Source of the DNA: Candidatus Omnitrophota bacterium
Lineage (GTDB): Bacteria > Omnitrophota > Gorgyraeia > Gygaellales > Profunditerraquicolaceae
DNA: 5,289 nt
Reading direction: 5' to 3'
Assembly: GCA_023229385.1 (NCBI GenBank)
Contig: JALNZI010000098.1
Coordinates: forward strand, 1 to 5,289
This document shows, one piece after another, positions 1 to 5,289 of the stretch. Numbering within the stretch: the stretch's first letter is position 1; each line of letters opens with the position of its first letter. Both the position numbers and the translations under genes were made by a program. The notes beneath the pieces are model-generated. The model saw only the letters and a list, made by a program, of their open reading frames with translations. It was not told where the DNA came from and searched no databases.

Positions 1-6
1 TAGTAA

Positions 7-3000
7 ATGATCATTAAAAGCGCCGAAGACTTGAAATTGGTTAAAGAAAAAGGATTGGCGAAGTTGTTGCCTAAAGGCGTGCGTATCGCTGTTGGTATGG
101 GGACTTGCGGTATTGGTAATGGGGCTGAAGATTTGTTCCAGGCTTTTAAACTCAGCCTGGCTAAAAGAAAAATTCCGGCGCTGCTGACTAAAGTGGGTTG
201 TTTTGGTTTTTGCGCCCAAGAGCCTTTAGTCAATATTTCTTTGCCTGGAAAACCGCTGGTTATTTTAAACCGCGTTTTGCCTAAAGACGCAGGCTCGATA
301 ATCAGGGAACTGGCCGGAAATAATATTGATCCTAATAGGGCCTTATGTAAAATTGAAACCTGGGATCATCTTACGGGCGAGGTTTTTTACGGTAAAGGGT
401 TTGAGCAGATACCTAATTGGAATAAAATCCCGTTTTTTGAGTGGCAGAAAAAGATTGTTTTAAGGGATTGTGGTTTGATTAATCCGGAAGATATAGAAGA
501 ATATATTGCTGTAGGCGGGTACCAGGCCCTGCTCAGTGTTTTACGGGATCTTAAGCCGGAAGCGGTTATCGCGGAAGTAAAAAAATCAAAGCTAAGGGGC
601 AGGGGGGGGGCAGGTTTTCCTACAGGGATAAAATGGGAATTAATGCGCAAAGAGAATTCCGAGGAGAAATATATTATCTGTAACGCTGATGAAGGCGATC
701 CCGGTGCGTATATGAACCGTAATGAAAGCGAAAGCGACCCGCATATGCTTTTAGAGGGGATGGTTATCGGCGCTTACGCCATGGGGGCATCTCAGGGGGT
801 TATTTATGTGCGCGCGGAGTATCCTTTAGCAGTAGAGCGAATACGCAAAGCGATTGCCGCTGCCCGCGAGTTTGGCTTGCTGGGAGATAATATATTTAAT
901 AGCGGTTTTTCTTTCAACCTGCAGTTAGTCGAGGGCGCCGGCGCCTTTGTCTGCGGAGAGGAAACGGCTTTAATTTCCTCGCTTGAAGGTAAATCCGGAA
1001 GGCCGCATCCCCGTCCTCCGTTTCCGGCGCAAAAAGGATACCTGGGTAAACCCACGAATATTAATAATGTAGAAACCTGGAGCAACATACCGGTGATTAT
1101 CGCAAAGGGCGCGGATTGGTTTATGCGTACCGGAACCCAGAATAGTTCCGGGACTAAAGTCTTCTCTCTTGTGGGAAAGATAAAAAATACCGGATTAGTG
1201 GAGCTACCCTTAGGTTCAACCTTGCAGACTCTGGTTTATAATATCGGCGCAGGTACCGGTACGAATAAAAAGATAAAGGCTGTACAGAGCGGTGGACCTT
1301 CCGGGGGATGTATTCCTGCCTCATTATTTGATACCCCGATTGATTATGAAACTCTGGCTTCGCTGGGGGCGATCATGGGTAGCGGCGGCATGGTGGTTAT
1401 GGATGATGACAATTGTATGGTTGATGTAGCCCGTTATTTTACGGAGTTTACCACTAGTGAATCCTGCGGTAAATGCACTCCTTGCCGGGAAGGCCTGACT
1501 CAGAGTTTGAATATCCTGTCCAATATTGCAAAAGGAAAAGCCAGCGAAGATGATCTTGCCGGATTAGAAGATCTGGGGGTAGTGATTAAGGATACCGCAC
1601 TTTGCGGGTTAGGGCAAACCAGTCCGAATCCCGTTCTCACTACGCTTAAATATTTTAAACCTGAATATGAGGAGCATATCCAGGAGCAGCGTTGTGACGC
1701 TGGAGTATGTTCGGATCTTTTTATATCTCCCTGTGAAAATAGCTGCCCATTGCATATGAATATCCCGGGATTTCTGGAGTTATTTAAGGAAAGAAAGATG
1801 GCTGAAGCATTTGATTGTATTATCCGGGATAATCCCTTGCCGTCTTCCAGCGGCAGGATCTGCCACTTTCATTGTAAAATGCGCTGCCGCAGGGAAGATA
1901 TTGATTATCCGGTTTCGCAGGGCGAAATCCATAGGTATATTGCGGATCAGGTATACAAAGGCGGCAAGGAGGCAAAGATTATTGAGCGCTTAGCCAAAGA
2001 AAAGCTGTCTAAGACCGGCAAGAAGATTTCTATTATCGGTGCAGGCCCCTGCGGTCTTACCGCGGCATTTTATCTTAGCCGGCTTGGTCATGATGTGAGC
2101 GTTTATGAAGCTAATTCTGAAGCCGGTGGGGTTTTGCGTTATGGTATTCCCGAATACCGCCTGCCTAAAGCGGTATTAAGAAAAGAGATTGCTTTTGTGC
2201 AGAAGATGGGGGCAAAGATTTTCTGCAATAAGAAGATCGACGCAAAGGATTTAAATAAAAAGATTAAAGAATCGGACGTTGTATTCTTAGCAACCGGGGC
2301 TTATAAAAACATGGGCTTGGGTATTCCCGGAGAAGGCATAAAAGGCGTGTTATCCGGTACTGAATTTTTAAAGGAAGTGGCGGTTGGCAAGGAACCGCTT
2401 ATCGGAAAGAAGGTGTTGGTTATTGGCGCCGGGAATGTCGCGGTGGATGCTGCGCGTACGGCTTTAAGATTTGGCAGCGAGGTGACTATTGTTTATCGCA
2501 GGGAGAAAGCGGATATGCCGGCGAATAAAGATGAGATTAAAGGAGCCGAATCCGAAGGTGTTAAGTTTATATTCTTAGCCAGTCCTAAATCTATATTGAA
2601 GGATTCCCGCCTCCTGCTGCAAGGTTTAAGCGCGGTCAGGATGAGATTAGGGGAATATGATTTTTCCGGAAGGAGAAAACCGGTAGCTACTGATGAGGTT
2701 TTTGAAATCCCCTGCGATACCATAATCCTGGCGATTGGAGAAAAGGTGGATGCGGAGTTTATCAAGGGGTGCGGTATTGTAATTAACCAGAATGGTACGG
2801 TTAAAGCCGGAAGGCTTGATTTAAAAACTAACCTGGATAAGGTTTATGCCGGAGGGGATTTAGTTATGGGTCCGGCAACCGCGGTAGAGGCAATGTCTGA
2901 CGGTAAAAAAGCCGCCAGGGTGATTGACCTGGCGTTAAGTTCAGAAGACAGGTTTTCCAAATTGTCCCGTAAATTTACTTATAAATTCCAGGTTCCCTTG

Positions 3001-3153
3001 GAACCAAAGGTGTCGAAGAAACTGGATGCTGAAAAACTGAAGATAAGCAAGCGCAGGAATAATTTCAAGGAAGTTTCTTTGGGCCTATCGTCAAAGCAGG
3101 CCCGCGCCGAGGCGAACAGGTGTTTAAGGTGTGATGTTAAAGAGGAAAGATAA
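7..3153 (+). CDS. NuoF/HydB-type NADH:acceptor flavoprotein fused to an NfnB/GltD-type NADPH oxidoreductase
   Basis: This 1048-residue cytoplasmic protein is about 1.7 times the length of ordinary HydB. Residues 25-105 form a thioredoxin-fold [2Fe-2S]-like domain of the HndB type (MGTCGIGNGA, then VGCFGFCAQEPLV), with only three cysteines visible: C34, C65, C69. Residues 150-560 are a NuoF core: FMN motif GRGGAGFPTG (198-207), CNADEGDPGAYMNR (225-238), NADH motif GAGAFVCGEETAL (310-322), an SLBB region near 383-440, and [4Fe-4S] ligands C487, C490, C493 and C533. Residues 563-627 are a GltD-like Fe-S domain (C563, C568, C576, C580, C619, C623, C627). Residues 672-977 carry the FAD GAGPCG motif (678-683), a second dinucleotide site GAGNVA (807-812) followed by VYRR and MPA, which suggests NADPH, and the FAD motif AGGDLVMGPATAVEA (948-962). 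The tail is RCLRC (1038-1042). The classical HydB C-terminal 2x[4Fe-4S] domain is absent. The ATG directly follows TAG TAA, so its ribosome site lies outside the window. Inferred role: diaphorase and NADP(H) site of a HydABC-like complex with the following hydA. NfnB and GltD are the nearest families for the second half; exact electron flow is unknown. Confidence 0.9.
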   Translation: MIIKSAEDLKLVKEKGLAKLLPKGVRIAVGMGTCGIGNGAEDLFQAFKLSLAKRKIPALLTKVGCFGFCAQEPLVNISLPGKPLVILNRVLPKDAGSIIRELAGNNIDPNRALCKIETWDHLTGEVFYGKGFEQIPNWNKIPFFEWQKKIVLRDCGLINPEDIEEYIAVGGYQALLSVLRDLKPEAVIAEVKKSKLRGRGGAGFPTGIKWELMRKENSEEKYIICNADEGDPGAYMNRNESESDPHMLLEGMVIGAYAMGASQGVIYVRAEYPLAVERIRKAIAAAREFGLLGDNIFNSGFSFNLQLVEGAGAFVCGEETALISSLEGKSGRPHPRPPFPAQKGYLGKPTNINNVETWSNIPVIIAKGADWFMRTGTQNSSGTKVFSLVGKIKNTGLVELPLGSTLQTLVYNIGAGTGTNKKIKAVQSGGPSGGCIPASLFDTPIDYETLASLGAIMGSGGMVVMDDDNCMVDVARYFTEFTTSESCGKCTPCREGLTQSLNILSNIAKGKASEDDLAGLEDLGVVIKDTALCGLGQTSPNPVLTTLKYFKPEYEEHIQEQRCDAGVCSDLFISPCENSCPLHMNIPGFLELFKERKMAEAFDCIIRDNPLPSSSGRICHFHCKMRCRREDIDYPVSQGEIHRYIADQVYKGGKEAKIIERLAKEKLSKTGKKISIIGAGPCGLTAAFYLSRLGHDVSVYEANSEAGGVLRYGIPEYRLPKAVLRKEIAFVQKMGAKIFCNKKIDAKDLNKKIKESDVVFLATGAYKNMGLGIPGEGIKGVLSGTEFLKEVAVGKEPLIGKKVLVIGAGNVAVDAARTALRFGSEVTIVYRREKADMPANKDEIKGAESEGVKFIFLASPKSILKDSRLLLQGLSAVRMRLGEYDFSGRRKPVATDEVFEIPCDTIILAIGEKVDAEFIKGCGIVINQNGTVKAGRLDLKTNLDKVYAGGDLVMGPATAVEAMSDGKKAARVIDLALSSEDRFSKLSRKFTYKFQVPLEPKVSKKLDAEKLKISKRRNNFKEVSLGLSSKQARAEANRCLRCDVKEER
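3141..3146 (+). promoter_or_regulatory. Ribosome binding site of hydA
   Basis: AGAGGA lies inside the last codons of the HydB fusion gene, seven bases before the hydA ATG. This fits standard Shine-Dalgarno pairing. With the TAA of the upstream gene directly touching the ATG, it supports both the chosen hydA start and translational coupling of the two genes. Confidence 0.75.
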
Positions 3154-4932
3154 ATGCCGGAAGAAAAAATACCTTTAAAAATTAATGATGCGGTTTATGA
3201 ATGTGATGCCGGCATGACTATTTTAGAGGCCTGCGCAAAAGCCGCTATTGATATCCCCACGCTTTGTTATCTGAAAGATATTAACCAGGAAGCTGCTTGT
3301 TCAATCTGCCTGGTCGAAGTAAAAGGGGCCAAGACCCTTTTGCGTGCTTGTGTTACTCCGATAAGGAAAGATATGGAGATTCTTACGAATACCCCGCGCG
3401 TAAGAAAAGCCAGAAAGCTGAATTTAGAGCTGCTTTTAGCCGGGCACCCTAAGGATTGCCTTGTCTGTGACAGGAATCAGTCTTGCGAGTTGAGAAAATT
3501 AGCTTTTGATCTGGGAGTAAGAGATGTAAGATTCCCCAAGACGACAAAAATAGAACTGCCTTTGGATACCACTTCCGTATCTTTAACCCGGGATCCCAAT
3601 AAATGTATTTTATGCGGCCGCTGCGTTTCGGTTTGTTCTGCTATCCAGAGCGTTAAGGCAATTGATTTTTCCGGCCGCGGCAAGTTCAGTAAGATAACCA
3701 CATTCTTTGATTCTGGTTTAGCAAACAGTGTATGCGTTAACTGCGGGCAGTGTCTTTTAGTTTGCCCTACCGGGGCAATTACTGAAAAGAACGCGACAGG
3801 CGAAGTCTGGGCTGCGTTATCGGACCCGAAGAAGTTTGTGGTTGTTGAAGTTGCTCCGGCGGTAAGGGCAGCCATCGGCGAAGAATTTGGTATGCCTGCA
3901 GGCAGCCTGGTCACGGCAAAGTTAGCGCAAAGCTTACGCAAGCTAGGGTTTGATAAGGTGTTTGATACACAGTTTTCCGCCGACTTGACGATTATGGAAG
4001 AAGGGTATGAATTAATTGACAGGATCAAAAATAAAGGTTCTCTGCCGTTAATTACCTCTTGTTCTCCGGGATGGATAAAATTCGCTGAGCATTTTTACCC
4101 TGAAATATTAGAACATATCTCTAGCTGTAAATCTCCCCAGCAGATGTTTGGCGCAATTGCCAAGACTTATTATGCCAGGAAGTATAATCTTGACCCCAGG
4201 AACATGATGGTTGTTTCAATTATGCCCTGCACTGCTAAGAAATTTGAAGCTTTACGCCCGGAGATGAAAAGTGCATTTAGCTACTGGAGAGATGAATTGA
4301 ATCTTAAAGAAAGCGAAGCATTTTATGATGTGGATTTTGTTTTGACTACCAGAGAAGCCAGCCGCCTGATTAAAGAAGCGGGAATAAATTTTATAAATCT
4401 TCCGGGTGAAGATTTTGATGAGCCTTTAGGTATCTCTACGGGAGCAGCGGTAATCTTCGGGGCAACCGGAGGGGTAATGGAGGCGGCTTTAAGAACAGCT
4501 TATGAGGTACTTACCGGCAGGCAATTGGAGAAGCTTGATTTTTTTGGTTTAAGGGGTCTTGAAGGCATCAAGGTTGCCGAGGTGGATATCGATGGATTAA
4601 AATTAAAGGTTGCTGTGGCCAGCAGTTTAAGTAAGGCTCGTGTATTATTAGATGAGGTTAAAGAAGGCAAGTCGCCCTATGCTTTTATAGAAATTATGAC
4701 TTGTCCGGGAGGATGCTTAGGAGGGGCGGGCCAGCCTATCCCTACGAATAACGAGATCAAGTTAAAGAGGATGGAAGCGATTTATTGCGAGGATAAAAAT
4801 AAACCAATCAGAAAATCGCATGAGAACCCTGCGGTTCAGACGCTGTACAGGGAATTCTTAGGACAGCCTTTAGGGGAGAAATCGCATCATTTATTGCATA
4901 CGTATTACAAACAAAAAGAAGGAGAATTTTAG
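3154..4932 (+). CDS. hydA: [FeFe]-hydrogenase catalytic subunit, M3-type HydA
   Basis: The 592-residue protein catalyses reversible H+ reduction/H2 oxidation as the catalytic subunit of a soluble NAD(P)- or ferredoxin-linked hydrogenase. In order it shows an N-terminal plant-type [2Fe-2S] domain (C38, C49, C52, C66), a His-ligated [4Fe-4S] motif (H98, C102, C105, C111), and a 2x[4Fe-4S] ferredoxin domain (C151/154/157/161 and C194/197/200/204). The H-cluster domain follows (about 225-535), then the small-subunit-like tail (about 540-585, including KSHENPAVQTLY). H-cluster motifs are L1 TSCSPGW (301-307), L2 MPCTAKKFE (357-365) and L3 EIMTCPGGCLGG (513-524). L1 is not the textbook TSCCPxW: S304 replaces the second cysteine, and C325 occurs in SSCKSPQQ, where the Clostridium pasteurianum enzyme CpI has alanine. 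The length fits M3/group A HydA; the extra C-terminal cluster domain of Thermotoga HydA is missing. No signal peptide or membrane segment is seen. Translation begins directly after the stop of the HydB fusion, behind a good ribosome site. It ends in tandem stops TAG TAA. A NuoG-type subunit is ruled out by the L2 and L3 motifs. Confidence 0.94.
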   Translation: MPEEKIPLKINDAVYECDAGMTILEACAKAAIDIPTLCYLKDINQEAACSICLVEVKGAKTLLRACVTPIRKDMEILTNTPRVRKARKLNLELLLAGHPKDCLVCDRNQSCELRKLAFDLGVRDVRFPKTTKIELPLDTTSVSLTRDPNKCILCGRCVSVCSAIQSVKAIDFSGRGKFSKITTFFDSGLANSVCVNCGQCLLVCPTGAITEKNATGEVWAALSDPKKFVVVEVAPAVRAAIGEEFGMPAGSLVTAKLAQSLRKLGFDKVFDTQFSADLTIMEEGYELIDRIKNKGSLPLITSCSPGWIKFAEHFYPEILEHISSCKSPQQMFGAIAKTYYARKYNLDPRNMMVVSIMPCTAKKFEALRPEMKSAFSYWRDELNLKESEAFYDVDFVLTTREASRLIKEAGINFINLPGEDFDEPLGISTGAAVIFGATGGVMEAALRTAYEVLTGRQLEKLDFFGLRGLEGIKVAEVDIDGLKLKVAVASSLSKARVLLDEVKEGKSPYAFIEIMTCPGGCLGGAGQPIPTNNEIKLKRMEAIYCEDKNKPIRKSHENPAVQTLYREFLGQPLGEKSHHLLHTYYKQKEGEF

Positions 4933-5077
4933 TAAGATTTTTCTTGCCTTTTAGGGAAAATGTGATAAAATTTTTACTCTAATCTACGAGTTTCTTGTTT
5001 TTGGCCCATCTAAAGTTAAGCCAAGCTAAGAACTTAAAGGTAAACCCAGCAAGAAAACAATCTAAAATTATTTTACC
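4933..5077 (+). other. 145-base intergenic gap between hydA and hydC, candidate leader region
   Basis: This AT-rich gap interrupts an otherwise gapless operon. Besides the candidate promoter it holds an imperfect inverted repeat, GTTTCTTG (4990-4997) against CAAGAAAAC (5050-5058, one bulged A), which encloses a smaller one, TTGGC (5001-5005) against GCCAA (5020-5024). Together they could fold into a stem with an internal hairpin, but the helices are short. No known riboswitch class is recognised. No GC-rich hairpin followed by a T-run is seen, so there is no convincing intrinsic terminator after hydA. The 15 bases before the hydC ATG are nearly all A and T, without a Shine-Dalgarno motif; the nearest AAAGG (5036-5040) is too far upstream. 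Confidence 0.4.
4944..4971 (+). promoter_or_regulatory. Possible sigma70-type promoter with extended -10, upstream of hydC
   Basis: TTGCCT (4944-4949) could serve as -35 and TAAAAT (4966-4971) as -10, with a 16-base spacer. TG at 4963-4964, one base before the -10, matches the extended -10 form. Transcription would start near 4978 and leave a leader of about 100 bases before the hydC ATG. The call rests on consensus resemblance in an AT-rich gap, where chance matches are common. Confidence 0.35.
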
Positions 5078-5289
5078 ATGGAACACGCAAAACTTAATCC
5101 GGAATTAGTCAGCCTTGTTCAGCAATGGAAGGATAAAGAAGGCAATTTAATCATGATCCTGCATGAGATTCAGAATCATCATGGTTATGTGCCGCGGGAA
5201 TTATCTTTGGAATTATCCAGGATGCTGGATGTGCCGCTGGCCAGGATTTACGAGGTAATTACTTTTTATAATTTTTTTAAATTGACTCC
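5078..5289 (+). CDS. hydC: NuoE/HydC-type [2Fe-2S] subunit, N-terminal part (truncated by window end)
   Basis: Seventy codons are visible, plus two bases of the next. The protein begins MEHAKLNPEL and continues into the N-terminal helical region of the NuoE/HydC (24 kDa thioredoxin-like ferredoxin) family: LIMILHEIQNHHGYVP (24-39), LSRMLDVPLARIYEVITFY (46-64), then NFFKLT and a probable proline. The pattern GYVP ... A/S-x-x-L-x-V-P ... IY-x-V-x-TFY-x-x-F is diagnostic. The four cysteines that bind the [2Fe-2S] cluster in this family come later and lie beyond the window, so they cannot be checked. In HydABC complexes this subunit pairs with HydB near the FMN. The start is well supported, because an in-frame TAA lies at 5063-5065 with no ATG, GTG or TTG between. 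There is no clear Shine-Dalgarno sequence before it. Placement after hydA and behind a 145-base gap is less usual than the common hydC-hydB-hydA order. It could be called nuoE-like instead; the hydC symbol rests on the neighbours. Confidence 0.87.
   Translation, partial: MEHAKLNPELVSLVQQWKDKEGNLIMILHEIQNHHGYVPRELSLELSRMLDVPLARIYEVITFYNFFKLT

Noticed and set aside
1693..1746. Two separate genes (hydB and an nfnB/gltD homologue) joined by a sequencing error
   Set aside because: The frame runs continuously from NuoF into the GltD-like domain with family-like sequence on both sides, and no start codon with a ribosome site or out-of-frame remnant is seen at the junction.
387..2765. Several 60-94 codon open frames inside the HydB fusion (minus 387-650, 804-1088, 2493-2765; plus 1811-1993)
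   Set aside because: All overlap strongly conserved NuoF or GltD-like coding sequence and give low-complexity or motif-free proteins.
3477..4028. 183-codon open frame on the minus strand, antisense to hydA
   Set aside because: It lies opposite the ferredoxin and H-cluster domains of a clear hydA; its translation shows no recognisable motif and its composition is that of an antisense shadow.
3154..4932. NuoG-type complex I subunit instead of hydrogenase
   Set aside because: The N-terminal Fe-S domains are shared with NuoG, but L2 MPC-x2-K-x2-E and L3 E-x-M-x-C-x2-GC and the small-subunit-like tail are specific to [FeFe]-hydrogenases.
4961..4979. Possible Rex (NADH-sensing repressor) operator at TGTGATAAAATTTTTACTC
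   Set aside because: Only the left half resembles the TTGTGA-type half-site; the right half lacks TCACAA, so the palindrome is too poor to call.
4933..4980. Intrinsic terminator after hydA
   Set aside because: T-rich stretches are present, but no stable GC-containing hairpin precedes any of them.

Overview
The window reads as part of one cytoplasmic redox operon, entirely on the + strand, from an anaerobic bacterium. It holds a very long NuoF/HydB-type flavoprotein fused to an NfnB/GltD-type NADPH oxidoreductase (7-3153), an [FeFe]-hydrogenase catalytic subunit HydA (3154-4932), and the first 70 codons of a NuoE/HydC-type subunit (5078-5289, cut by the window edge). Coding sequence fills everything except a 145-base gap between hydA and hydC. 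I see no tRNA, rRNA, mobile element, CRISPR array or phage gene.

The first two genes are immediately adjacent (stop TAA directly followed by ATG) and are almost certainly co-translated. Position 1-6 is a tandem TAG TAA just before the first ATG, consistent with another gene ending just upstream, although its coding sequence is not visible. The same tandem stop ends hydA. The 145-base gap is AT-rich, carries a plausible sigma70-like promoter with an extended -10, and has no clear ribosome binding site in front of hydC, so hydC may start a second transcript.

The proposed biochemistry is that HydB (FMN, NAD(H)), HydC ([2Fe-2S]) and HydA (H-cluster) form an electron-bifurcating or NAD(P)-linked hydrogenase of the HydABC family. 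The unusual part is the C-terminal half of the first protein. Where classical HydB ends in a 2x[4Fe-4S] ferredoxin-like domain, this one continues into a complete FAD/NADPH module of the NfnB/GltD type. In principle a single complex could then connect H2, NAD(H), NADP(H) and possibly ferredoxin. The closest precedent I know is the Sporomusa-type Nfn (StnABC), a HydABC-related transhydrogenase; here a hydrogenase subunit with most H-cluster motifs lies in the same operon. This is inference from architecture only.

The lineage cannot be fixed from the sequence. Moderate GC, dense packing and the HydB-GltD fusion suit a fermentative or syntrophic anaerobe, possibly a candidate phylum such as Omnitrophota or a Firmicutes/Thermodesulfobacteria-like lineage; this is a low-confidence guess. 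Maturation genes hydE, hydF and hydG are not in the window.
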